Part shown: piece by piece, positions 9,906-19,604 of the stretch
Position numbering within the stretch: the stretch's first letter is position 1
Layout of the letters: every line of letters begins with the position of its first letter
Origin: Cristatella mucedo
Lineage: Eukaryota; Bryozoa; Phylactolaemata; Cristatellidae
Length of the DNA stretch: 64,000 bases
Direction of reading: 5' to 3'
Assembly: GCA_009760855.2 (NCBI GenBank)
Contig: WPIO01000095.1
Span: 278,501-342,500, forward strand
The notes under the pieces: generated by a model
Seen by the model: the letters and a program-made list of their open reading frames with translations, nothing else
Told to the model about the DNA's origin: nothing
Database searches by the model: none
Program-made: the position numbers and the translations under genes

Positions 9906-12900
9906 ATGTCTGAAATAAATTCATTTTAACGGCGTGAGGGAGAATCATTCAATGATCATGCAAAAAGATTAGTATTTTCTTATGAGCAGCGTTTTAAAGT
10001 TAAACCTTCTTTTACTAAGAAGCATGTTAAGTCAACTAGAATTGTTCATTACCCAGTTTCTGCAGTTGATATAAAAGAGTTGATTGAACGTCTTTCTGTT
10101 AATGAAATAATTAAACCCAAAAAATCAGAAAGTAAAAATTGTTTTTATAAAGAAGCAAAACGTCTTTGTAAGATTGATACTAGTGGATGGTTTTTAGGTA
10201 GAAAGAGCACTAGTGGTAGTTTAATAGATTATGAGTATGAAGGTTTTGAGGCAGAAGATGCAGATTTAGAAGTGTTTAAGAAAAAAGTCTCTCCTAAATT
10301 AATAAATGTTATGAAAGACATCTCTATTCAATATGGCAACGTGAAAATGAGTTCTTCTGCAACTGAAGATAGAAAATGCTAGGAAAGATATTATTTATGC
10401 TCCAATTAATGGTCTTTCTCGAATAGCATTAAGTAGAGTCTCTCATTTTAATTCAATAATTGATAAACATTTTGCAAAGATTAATAATGCTTAGATGAAT
10501 GGAATGAAGGTGGCTCTTCTTGTAGAATTGTTGGTATTTCTAATGCATTTGCAAAGTTTACAGTTTTTACTCCACAAATTGGAGGCTCGTATTGTGAATT
10601 ACCAATCAAGTCAAGAAATAAGAGATGTGTTATAAATTTAAAAAAGACAGATGACAACTTTTATGCATTGTGGTGTGTTCTGAGAGCATTACACCCGAGA
10701 GAGAATCATCCAGAAGTAATTCATGATTTAAGACAAATAATGCTTGAGGAGTATTCAGATATACTACCTCTAATAAAACATTGATTCTTTCCTATAGATG
10801 ATAAAGATCCAAGAAATGAGTTTATGGTCAATGGCAACCTGCCAATTAGAGTAGAAGATATTCCAAAACTTGCAAAATTATTTAATGTTTCAATAAATGT
10901 TTATGAGTATAATCATTCAGTTTATCCATTAATTGTTTGTTCAGAGGAAGCTGAAAAACATATATGGATTTGCTTCTTTATTCTTATAGAGGAAGATCTC
11001 ACTATGTGCTAGTAACAAATTTTAATGCACTTTGTAGAACAGATAAAGATAGTGGTAGAACAAGATTATTTTGTAAAAGATGTCTCTCAAGATTTCATGA
11101 ACAAGAAAAGTTGGATAAACATGTTGCAGATTGTAATTCAGTGCATCGTGGAACCTCAAGAATAAAAATGCCAGCAGCTAATACAAGAAAAGATGGAACA
11201 GGAGATTTAGTTTTGTTTAGAGATTTTGACAAAATGATTAAGTCACCATTAACTGCATATGCAGACTTTGAATGTTTACTAGGACCAATTGATAAACCAG
11301 AATAATCAGTTAAAGGATCTGTAAATCAACACAAACCTTGTTCTGCTGGCTATATAATTGTAAATCATGAAGGAAAGATTGTAACAGAATATAAGCAAGT
11401 TTTCGGTGCTGACTGTGTTAAGGATTTCATTGTATCTTTAAAATAAGACTGTAAAAAAACAGATAGATAATCTAAAAGTAATACTTGAAAAAATGAAGTT
11501 TTCAATAAAAAACAATGACAGAAGAAGAGAGTAAAGATTATGACAACGCATCTGTCTGTTGGATTTGTGGAAAATGCTTAACTGAAGATCAAAAAGTTCT
11601 TGATCATTGTCATCTTACTGAAAAATATACAGGTGCGGCACATGATGTATGCAACAAAAATCTAAGAATTTGCACAAAAAACTATAAATTTCCTGTTTAT
11701 ATTCATAATCTAAGAGGATATGATTCACATCTGATTGTTAGTTCGCTTAACTGCGATGAGGATAAGAAACAAGTAATTGCCAATAACAAAGAGAAGTTTT
11801 CAACAATAAGTTTGGGAAATCTTTGTTTTAGAGATTCATATCAATTATTACAAAATCCACTTCATAAATTGGTAAAAAATCCAATCTGTCTAAAGCAAAT
11901 GATAAATTAGATATAATGAGACAACACTTTGAAAAAATTGATGATAGAAAGATGTCACTACTAACAAAAAAGGTATTTACTCATATGAGTACATGGATTC
12001 TTTTGCTAGATTTAATGAGACAAGTTTACCAACAATTGAAAACAGTTTTATTCAAGTATTAGTTGGCATATTTCAGAAGATTATGCTCATGCAAACAAAG
12101 TTTGGAAAGCTTTTGAAATAAAAACATTAAAAGAATACCATGATTTATATTTAAAGATTGATGTTTTAGCATTAGCAGATGTTTTTGAGAGATTTGTGAT
12201 CTATTAATTACACATTATCAGATATATCCTCAAAGTTTATAACAAATCCACAATTAACCTGGACAGCAGGATTAAAATGGTGTTGTTCTTGAATTGCTAA
12301 CTGATCCAGATATGTATCTATTCTTTGAAAAAGGAATTCGTGGAGGAATGACGCAAGTATCAAAACGTAAAGCTAAAGCAAATAATAGTAGATGCAGCAA
12401 TTTTAATCTGGATAAGTTGAAGTCATACTTATTATATTTTGATGCTAAAAATCTTTATGGCTGGGCTATGAAACAATTTCTACCAACTGGAGGTTTCAAT
12501 TTCTTATCAAGTCAAAAAGTAAAGTCATGGAATGAAAATAAAAACGATATAGTTAAAAAATTTAAGCCTTCATCAAATAAAGGTTATGTTCTTGAAGTTT
12601 ATATACATTGTCCAAAAGATAAACATGATTTATTTTCCGACTATCCTTTACTTCCTGAAAGCAAGCAGATAAAGAAGAATAAACACTCAAGAGTATCAAA
12701 ACTCTTTTAATAGAGGAAACGACCCAGTTGAAAAGTTGATATTGGATTTGGAACCAAAACAAAAGTATGTAATTTATTATCTTAATCTTAAGAATTGTAT
12801 TGAATTAGGATATGAGTTAACACATATTCAAAGAGTATTAGAGTTTGATCAGTCTAATTGGCTAGAATTGTACATTGATAACAACACCAAACTTATAAGG

Positions 12901-13915
12901 TAAAGCAGCAAATAATTTCGAAACAGATTTCTTTAAATTACTCAATAATTCATTCTTTGGTAAGACAATGGAGAATGTTAGAAAGAATGTTGAGTTACTT
13001 AATGAAAATGTAGATGAAGAGTTGACTAAGATGAATACAATCTATAGAAGTCCAAGATTTGTAGACGGAAAGATATTAACGAATAACATTATCTGCATAG
13101 AAAGTAGTAAGAAATCTAACTTTAAACAAACCTATTTATGTTGGATTTTGCATACTTGATTTATCTAAAGTATTGATGCAGAAGTTTTATTTTCTAAGAA
13201 TGAAAAAAGGTACGGATCAAAAATAAACTTGATGTATGCTGATACTGATTCACTCGTCATGGAGATATTTACTGAGGGTGTTTACAGAGATTTTATCGAT
13301 TACCCAGATCATTAGACCTTAATACTTTTCAGGATGACTATCCATTTTGGAATGATGAGAAAGCAAAAAGTATTATAAAGGGAAACAGTAAAGTTGTTGG
13401 TAAATTTAAAGATGAGATAACGGATAAGGTAAAAGCAGCAATATTAGATGAATGTGTTTTTCCAAGACCAAAACTCTACTCTTATACTATTTATACTGAT
13501 AAAGAAGTATTAATTGATACAGGAAAATCAATAGGAACAGTTAAAAAAATTTGTGAGATTAATGAAATGCTTGATAAGGAAAAAGAACAAATAGGGCTAT
13601 CTAAAAAAGCTAAAGGTGTTCACAAAAATGTTGTTGATAAACACTTGAAACATCAAGACTTTAAAAACTGCTTAAAAAGGTAGAAAAAAGTGTGAGCAAT
13701 CATTGATTAGAAGTGAAAAACATGTAATTTATACAATTAAACAAAACAAAGTAGCATTGTCTGCCTTTGATTCAAAACGATACTGGCTGGACTGTGGAAT
13801 CTATAGTTATGGACATTACAGAATTGCTGATGCATTGAGTAATAATCTAAATCCAGGACGATGTAATACTTGCAATATTGGTGCTATTAATATAGATGCC
13901 AAAACGAAAGAGTGA
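9906..13915 (+). pseudogene. Protein-primed family B DNA polymerase (DNA_pol_B_2 type), broken
   Basis: The decayed gene of a viral replicative polymerase with 3'-5' exonuclease. Blocks in order are: an N-terminal region from 9906, with an in-frame stop at 9927; a C2H2-like finger near 11077-11137 (C-x2-C then H-x-4/5-C); exonuclease motif I 'YADFE' (11258-11272); an endonuclease-VII-like Cys/His cluster with 'CWIC' and 'DHCH' (about 11557-11615); exonuclease II 'NLRGYDSHL' near 11707; exonuclease III '[15 protein letters not shown]' near 12139; polymerase motif A 'FDAKNLYGWAM' near 12438; motif B 'LLNNSFFGKTMEN' near 12937; and motif C 'YADTDSLV' near 13235. Many stops and frameshifts lie between blocks (for example near 10381, 10784, 11306, 11908 and 13315). 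Catalytic motifs survive, but no long frame does. Confidence 0.9.
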
Positions 13916-14009
13916 AGAAATCATTGAACCTGAAGTAAAAATAAAAGTTGAACATGATATTCGAGAAACAACAAAAGAAATGTATCAATTACAAATAGAA
14001 ATGGAGTAA
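13896..14009 (+). CDS. Small viral frame overlapping the polymerase 3' end
   Basis: A 37-codon frame starting with 'MPKRKSEEIIEPEVK' in a different phase from the polymerase and overlapping its last 20 bases. It is very rich in Glu, Lys and Ile and ends in a coiled-coil-like 'EMYQLQIEME'. After the stop, a further open stretch to about 14062 may be the lost C terminus. The start has 'TATAG' immediately before the ATG, as do the neighbours. Function unknown. The overlap and the shared upstream motif are the reasons to believe it. Confidence 0.45.
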   Translation: MPKRKSEEIIEPEVKIKVEHDIRETTKEMYQLQIEME

Positions 14010-14085
14010 GATAGAGCAGAAGAAGAGTTAATTTTTGTGAGGGCAGGAATAAATTTATATTAAAAAAAAATTCAATATTATAGAA

Positions 14086-14301
14086 ATGGAAAAAGTTGAA
14101 ATTGAAAACGAAAAAGTTGAAATTGAAAACGAATCTGAATATGAAGGTGATGATCCAAATTACGATGCGGAAGAAGATGAATCTGAAGAAGAGGAATCAG
14201 AATATGAATGTGAGTATGATAGTGAAGATGACAATGAACAACCATTTAATTTTGAAGTAGAGGTAGAATACAATTACTTAAACGAAGAAGATGAACTATA
14301 A
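14086..14301 (+). CDS. Small highly acidic viral protein
   Basis: A 71-residue frame, intact. The N terminus contains a tandem duplication of seven residues (KVEIENE twice, from a 21-bp DNA duplication). Most of the rest is Glu/Asp with Tyr, Asn and Ser ('YDAEEDESEEEESEYECEYD'), so the predicted pI is very low and the chain probably disordered. Such acidic proteins are common in DNA viruses as DNA mimics or condensation or assembly factors, but nothing here identifies a role. It is flanked by other same-strand small genes and preceded by the TATAG motif. Confidence 0.55.
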   Translation: MEKVEIENEKVEIENESEYEGDDPNYDAEEDESEEEESEYECEYDSEDDNEQPFNFEVEVEYNYLNEEDEL

Positions 14302-14455
14302 CAAGTTTATATTTATATAGAATGGATGTTTCTAGAATTCTTAGTTATGAAAAATCAAGAGATATGGCTCTTAAAATTTGTCTACAAAAATTAAAGAAAG
14401 TGGATCAAAGAATTGTCAAGCATTCACTTGATAAACTTATTCCAGATTTGGATAG

Positions 14456-14458
<3 letters not shown>

Positions 14459-14499
<41 letters not shown>

Positions 14500-14511
14500 A
14501 TTCATTTATAT
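14459..14511. repeat. (AT)n microsatellite at the SINE 3' end
   Basis: AT dinucleotide run joined directly to the 3' end of the minus-strand SINE. It probably derives from the SINE tail ('gaattatatata'). Confidence 0.8.
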
Positions 14512-14630
14512 AGCGCCCCAAGAGAACTTAATCTCTATTCAGGCGCTTCACATATGCCTCGGAGCTCGAGCCCACGACCTCAGTCAGACCTTGGTCAGAG
14601 CAAGCACCTTAACCGCTAGACCAAACCATA
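14512..14630 (-). repeat. tRNA-derived SINE (family 2) inserted in the viral element
   Basis: The reverse strand gives a tRNA-like head 'ggtctagcggttaaggtgct', the B-box-like 'gtcgtgggctcgagctccga', and the tail 'gagattaagttctcttgg' plus 'ggcgctatataaatgaat'. It splits the small viral gene at 14322-14739, so it arrived after the viral integration. Confidence 0.85.
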
Positions 14631-14796
14631 CACTGCAGTTCTTGTTGAGATTTGTGATACCTGTAATAAATTAATGGAATGCAGAAGTAAAATAAATACA
14701 ATGTTGTTAGAAGCAGAAAAAAAATCAAAGACCAAAAACTAAAAAGGGTGTACAAATTAATTAATTTTAAATTAAATTTTTTTCTTTTTAGTATAT

Positions 14797-14961
14797 ATGG
14801 AAGTAACAAATTATAAAATTATTAATGCAATTCAAGGCATTAGTGAAGGTAGAAAATTAAAATTAAATGATAAAATTATTAAAATTATATTTGATATGTG
14901 TATCCATGAAGATAAGTATGAGGAGCTTAAAATGAAAGCAAGAGAGTTAATAAAAGATTAG
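14797..14961 (+). CDS. Small viral frame of 54 residues
   Basis: Intact frame beginning 'MEVTNYKIINAIQGISEGRK' and ending in a charged helix-like segment 'YEELKMKARELIKD'. It is AT-rich in codon choice like the rest of the island and preceded by TATAT directly at the ATG. It is not recognisable as any known protein. It is too short for the usual gene-length filters; position and strand agree with its neighbours. Confidence 0.5.
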   Translation: MEVTNYKIINAIQGISEGRKLKLNDKIIKIIFDMCIHEDKYEELKMKARELIKD

Positions 14962-14994
14962 TGTTGTGCATATTTTTTATAATAGTATAGGAAA

Positions 14995-15063
14995 ATGTCA
15001 GCAACTGAAGTAACTGATCCCAATCTTGCTACATCCGCAACTCTGCTGAAAGCTTATGCTTAA
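14995..15063 (+). pseudogene. 5' stub of a further viral gene, cut by a LINE insertion
   Basis: After TATAG and four bases an ATG opens 'MSATEVTDPNLATSATLLKA'. The stop comes from the AAT repeat of the LINE tail that joins at 15061. The real gene continued to the right and is lost or displaced. Confidence 0.45.
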
Positions 15064-15400
15064 TAATAATGTCCTTGATAAAGCGCCCTCAAAGAACTTA
15101 ATCTCTTTCTAGGCGCTTTACATTTGTTGCAAAGGGAAATGCAATTGAATGGTAAGTAAAATCATGCTTGAAAAACAAACAAAATGAATAACATGGTTAG
15201 GGGTGACATGCACAGGGTCAGCATGCAAATGTGGTTAGTGGCAGCATGCACAGTGTCAGCACGCATAAGCACATCAAGGACGAATCACAGGGACCCACTA
15301 AATGCTGTCCTAAATAGGTGTTTTTAAATTCTTTTTTAATTTGGTCAGGTCAGGGGATGTTCTGACGCAGGTCGGGAGGGAGTTCCAGGCTTTGGGAGCT
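15061..15400 (-). mobile_element. CR1/L2-type LINE 3' fragment, copy D
   Basis: Starts with AATAAT and the inverted family tail 'gataaagcgccctcaaagaa', then the conserved 3' region up to 'ggagttccaggctttgggag'. It is the 5'-truncated insertion that ends the viral island on the right. Confidence 0.85.
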
Positions 15401-15570
15401 CCCCTTGAAATTCGCTAGATTGTCATCCAACTCAGACTTCGAGTGCAGCATACAAGCCTTCTCTTAATACGGCACATCTTTCGAAATTTTTGGAACGCTA
15501 GAAAGGAATCTCTACGACTCTATATACGGACAGAATTTACGGGAGCATGCTCATCAAGGGCACTCCTAAG

Positions 15571-16325
15571 TTTCCGGTTCACTGCATTAGTGAGGGTATC
15601 GAGGCCGTCGGCTGGTATTGTATATGGTATACAACGGTGTATTTTACACTTGGGAGCTTTGCATGCCTCTTACGCGTCTGCCTTCTTTGATCTGTAGAAC
15701 AATCAAGTTCTACACCATGCACTCCTCGCAGAGGCTCCTCCGTGACCCCGAGCTGCCATTGGCCTAACCCAATACTGTATGTTATCGTACCTCGATAGGA
15801 CACATCTCGGAAGCTGGCTTGCGATATCCAAAAGTAAATTAAAACGAGCTTGCAGACGCTTAGCAATTACTCATTTCTTATGGTAGTAACCATAACATAT
15901 TCACAATTGTCAGTATTTTTCTTCCGTTCTCGTAACTAACTGGTTGCAATGCTCCAGCCTAAACGATGTCTATCCTAACCGCTGGTTTCAGCTCGCTACA
16001 ACGCGGTTGAAGTAGCAATCGTGGTAGCAGGCCACAGCCATTTCCAGCCCCAGAATGAGCACCTCTCAAAGCTCGCTGCTTGCTCGGTCCGCATAGTTGT
16101 AACCGCAAGTGTTAGTCTCGAGTTGCTTTGCCGGCGGACTGTAAAATGCAGCCCTCTGCGGTACGTTTAAAACACCTGAGGCCACATCTAGGGCGCCGGA
16201 AGTGACAGTTAATTGTTCGCTGACCGGAAGCGGGCTGCACGCTGTCGTTAGCGCTTCACCCTGTGCGAACGGGAACTGCCGGGTTAGATAACTGCACAGA
16301 CCGCCGCATCAGGGGTGTAGAAAAC
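15571..16325 (+). repeat. Dispersed ~750-bp repeat, copy 1
   Basis: From 'ccggttcactgcattagtga' to 'gaacgggaactgccgggtta' this sequence is nearly identical to 23434-24320 in the same orientation. It lacks the LINE insertion present in copy 2 and so preserves the empty site. No coding capacity or clear terminal repeats were seen. The element type is unknown, possibly a non-autonomous transposon. Confidence 0.85.
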
Positions 16326-16497
16326 CAACTGGGAGATGTTTTACGTGCGTGCTGCTGCTGCTGCAATCAGCGCGATCTGCTCACCTTCGGCCAATGGTTT
16401 TAAGCGATGGACGTCAAGCAACGTCCGGCCACTAACGTATGGGATATTACCCGACACAGCTACATTCCCTAACTTCGACGATTAATCGAGCTCAGAT

Positions 16498-16560
16498 AGT
16501 AATAATAATACATTTGCATAGCGCCCTCAGAGAACTGAATCTCTTTCTAGGCTTCTTACG
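16498..16560 (-). mobile_element. CR1/L2-type LINE tail fragment, copy E
   Basis: Only about 60 bases: AATAATAATA plus 'gcatagcgccctcagagaac' and 'tgaatctctttctaggc'. An extremely truncated insertion. Confidence 0.75.
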
Positions 16561-16868
16561 TGCGTCCGCGCTTTCGCCTCCGGAAGACTCCCAAGATCTG
16601 CCTGCAAGAAGCAAAAAGCAAGAAGCAAAACGTTTCAATACGTTATCCCTGGAAAGACATCGCACTTTATTTTGCAGCAGTTGGTCAGAATACTAGCTTT
16701 CTATTACTTCTAGAAATTCCTTAAACTGGCGATGGTAGAGTGCTTTTGCCAAAATGCTGTAATTGATCTTAATAACCAAGTTCATGACCTCAACCATTTC
16801 TGTTGGAAATGTTTGGGATCAAAGCGCCTCTTGATGAATTATGCAATGAAACGTTAAAATTTCGTGGT

Positions 16869-17698
16869 TTATTTTTTTTGCCGAAGAGTCGCTGTTCCCC
16901 CTTTATGTATTCCTGTCATACTTCTGGCTCCATCAGTTGCTACGGAAACGATTTTGTTTTTATCGATTTCATAGTCTTCCAGGAATTTTTGCATAGCGTT
17001 TGCTATATCGTCTCCACGAGTTTGCCCTGAGAGCGGCAGCAATCCTAGAAGTTCTTCTTTTGGACCTTGGGACGACATATAATTGACCAAAAGGGTAGCT
17101 GTGCCGTGTCTTTTATGTCGCACGACTCATCCATAGCAAGTGATGAAGCAGAAGCCAGTTGATTGTCTTCCACTTGCATGTGTGTTACATTTGAAGACAT
17201 TTTAGAAGTTCTATCTTGTACTGTTTTAGCAGATAATGGCAAATCTTTGATTTTCTTCATGATTTCGGTTTTGTTTTTGAAATCACGAAACAGTTCTTCA
17301 GCTCCACGTATGAAACAATCTTTGACGTACTCACCATCTTTGAATGATTTCTCTCTGTTTGCAATTCGTAGTGATATTGCGAAGCTTGCCAGATCTACAT
17401 TGTTTGAAGATTGCCCCCAGTTACTTAGCATAGAACTTGACTGTTATTTTTGTTTTTGAAGCTCTTCAACAGCTTTTTACAGTGCGTCACCCGTTGGATA
17501 TTTAGCAGCGAATCGGGTATGTTTTTTAGTGAAGTGTCTCTCCAAATTTGACTTCTTATTGTGTGCAAGTTTTTCTTGGCAAATGAGACAAGTCGGAAGG
17601 CCATCTGTGTTGCATATGAACGCAGACGACTGCGTCCAATCCCGATTCGATTCTCGACTTTCTTCTTCAGTTCGTCTCTTCTTTTTATCAGATGCCAT
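16869..17698 (-). pseudogene. hAT transposase relic (ZBED5/SCAND3/GTF2IRD2-like)
   Basis: Three successive minus-strand frames. 17698-17477 carries a BED-type zinc finger (C-L-I-C, then H and K-K-H) after a Lys/Arg-rich start. 17431-17045 contains '[20 protein letters not shown]' and '[18 protein letters not shown]', which holds the first catalytic Asp. 17123-16869 has 'LLPLSGQTRGDDIANAMQKF' and 'IVSVATDGARSMTG', with the second catalytic Asp. The C-terminal dimerisation region is not found. Frames are broken between blocks, so the gene is dead. Confidence 0.85.
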
Positions 17699-17837
17699 TC
17701 TGGTGGCGGAGCTGAAATGAAGATTTATAAAATTTTAGCTATCTAAAACGGCGTTAATAAACCGTCAATTAAATACTTAATTTCGTTGATTGCTAATCAG
17801 TAAAAGAAGTCAACTTCGTTTAACGTTAAAGCGTATG

Positions 17838-18387
17838 GACAAGTAGTGTACCTCCGGACAAAATCATTGTTTTAAATTATCCATAGAAGTATTTTTTTCT
17901 TTTTTATACCATGTTTACTTTGCGTCACTGTAACAAAACAAATAGGTATACGAAATTAACAAAATGTTTTTGTACCTTTGGACGTTCGAAGGTACAACGA
18001 CATGAATGTCCGGAGGTACAAAAAGGGTATTTTCAGAATTTTTCACCTGTAAAAAAATTTGAGGTTACGAGTATTCAAAATAGAAAATATATTTAGAAAG
18101 CTCAACACATATAGTTCATATTTATATATAATAAGTATCATTCCAACATGAAACAAACAGAAAATACAGTACAGTACAACTATGAAAATATTTACTTTCT
18201 GATCGAAAAAAAGTTCTGACTGCGACCAATGACGACACAGTGCATCAATAACTAAACAAACAGAACAGTGTTTGCGCATTTCAAAAATGCTACTCTCTTG
18301 AATTTCTGCACGTATTTATCACATTGCTAACCTACTTAAATCGAAACTGTCCGAATGTAAGGTCGTCCAAAGGTACACCACTTGCCC
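17838..18387. repeat. MITE-like segment with repeated GTACCTNNGGAC motif
   Basis: The two ends are inverted copies of each other: 'gacaagtagtgtacctccgg' on the left, and on the right the reverse complement 'ggcaagtggtgtacctttgg'. The 12-mer GTACCT(CC/TT)GGAC occurs at 17848, 17972, and inverted at 18008 and 18365, with weaker copies at 17984 and 18349. The pattern looks like terminal and sub-terminal transposase-binding sites of a roughly 550-bp non-autonomous element lying inside the hAT relic 5' region. It could instead be part of that hAT. Confidence 0.5.
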
Positions 18388-18837
18388 TTACATGCCTTTG
18401 AGAAGATAATTCGCTTCTAAATGGTGTTCTTCTTGAATTAACGAAAAAATTGTTGTTTCTCGCAAGCGATTAAATTAACACACATGGAATCGCGAACCGA
18501 GGAAGACTTCCTGAAGACTGAACACTACCGTCCGTTGGGTTGCTGGCTGGGTGGTAGTAGTGACTAGTGACGGCGGCCGTCGGCACTTCGGCAGCGGCAA
18601 GCATGGAGCCGTCGCCGCGGGGCTGGCCACAGCACGGCTGTGGGGCTGGGCCGGGTGCCCAAGCGGCTGTCAGCTGTCCGTATACTCTCTACTCCACCTA
18701 TTCTCACTGTTCTCTGTTGAGTGTTTTAATCCCGTTTAAAGTTTTTTGCAGTGTAATATTTTATATGAGTTTTGAAAATAAAATAATAAAATAATTAATA
18801 TTTGCACATGGAAATGGAGAGCCGCATCTTGACATCG

Positions 18838-18881
18838 AAAGAGCCGCATGCGGCTCGCGAGCCGCAGTTTGCCGACCCCTG
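18838..18881. repeat. hAT terminal inverted repeat region
   Basis: GAGCCGCAT, GCGGCTCGC and GAGCCGCAG lead into 'ttgccgacccctg', ending at 18881. This is the terminus of hAT relic 1. The following 8 bases, 'aactaagt', would be the target duplication, but its partner was not found on the left. Confidence 0.65.
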
Positions 18882-19009
18882 AACTAAGTGTAATGGTAGG
18901 CAGCAGCAACCCTATGCACCTCCTTACGGGAACGGTGGGAGCACACTCAAGAGTGCAAGTGGTCTTCTTAACCTGATAGAGAAAGGGATCAATTAGTTCA
19001 ATCGTCGCC

Positions 19010-19125
19010 CTATTTTGGACCAGGGATTAAGATTCTACAGAGGTCGTGGGCTTGAGTTCTGCGGCATACTTGAAGTGCCTGGATAGAGATTTGGTTCTTT
19101 TAAGGTGCTATTCAAATGAACGATG
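19010..19125 (+). repeat. SINE family 2, 3' two thirds
   Basis: 'gaggtcgtgggcttgagttc' (B-box region) is followed by the LINE-like tail 'ctggatagagatttggttct' and 'aaggtgctattcaaatgaa'. Confidence 0.65.
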
Positions 19126-19604
19126 TATTGCTTTATACTTTAATTGCGACGAGAAAAATAGAGAAGAGAGAGGATGAGTTGGGGGAATCTTGGGCAAATG
19201 CCCTCTCCGCCCCCTTCACCCTGGTTCCGCCACTCTGTATCTGGAATCTTGGGCGATCCAGTCTACATTAATCTTTTCGAAAGTTTGGCGTCACTGTGAT
19301 CGGAATATTTCCATACCAATATTTAATTGTTACAATTCTCCAACAATTGCCTCGATTAGCAGCTTGGCATAGGTTGAGCAGCCTTGTGATAAAACGTGGA
19401 ACTTGAATGCACGCTCCGTCGACGGAGCACGCCTGCACTTGAGCCATGGATATCGTACACTACTAAATGCCTTCTTTACGGCGAGTTGCTTCAGGTGCTC
19501 TTTGGGTTGATGAGTCACGCCGGCCCAAAAGCGCCAACTAACTACGAGTAAAGCTATTACAAACACAATCCATTAAAAAGGCAGAGTAACTTATGCATCG
19601 GCCT

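Larger units (their letters stand above)
14322..14739 (+). pseudogene. Small viral gene split by a SINE and an AT repeat
   Basis: A frame begins at 14322 with 'MDVSRILSYEKSRDMALK' and runs about 46 codons to the AT repeat. Beyond the inserted SINE, a compatible frame with a Cys pair ('EICDTCNKLMEC') and a Lys-rich end ('EKKSKTKN') stops near 14739. The two halves look like one ancestral small protein with a possible zinc-binding Cys cluster. No function can be assigned. The insertion sits at about 14459-14630. Confidence 0.55.
13891..14990 (+). promoter_or_regulatory. TATAG-type motifs immediately before viral start codons
   Basis: TATAG lies at 13891-13895 (0 bases before its ATG), 14079-14083 (2 bases), 14316-14320 (1 base) and 14986-14990 (4 bases). 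The frame at 14797 has TATAT directly before its ATG, and the polymerase ATG at 9906 has TATAAG directly before it. Six of six starts in the island share the arrangement. The likely role is a very short viral promoter or initiator; this is inference. Confidence 0.5.
9780..15060 (+). mobile_element. Integrated Polinton/adintovirus-like element (partial, decayed)
   Basis: An AT-rich block with sharp compositional contrast to both flanks, carrying only plus-strand genes. A protein-primed family B DNA polymerase (broken) is followed by small tightly packed frames at 13896, 14086, 14322, 14797 and 14995. Known families with such a polymerase in animal genomes are Polintons/Mavericks, adintoviruses and bidnaviruses. 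No integrase, packaging ATPase, protease or capsid gene is visible, so the exact family is undecided. The right end is cut by a LINE at 15061. The left end shows no clear terminal repeat. Confidence 0.8.
16700..18881 (-). mobile_element. hAT-family DNA transposon relic 1
   Basis: A minus-strand transposase relic (16869-17698) is followed upstream by about 1.1 kb of non-coding sequence. That ends at 18881 in a terminus which, read on the minus strand, is 'caggggtcggcaaactgcgg' followed by 'ctcgcgagccgcatgcggc'. This terminus type, with GAGCCGC repeats, is typical of SCAND3/ZBED5-like hAT elements. The left terminus was not found, so the 3' part may be truncated near 16700. Confidence 0.75.
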
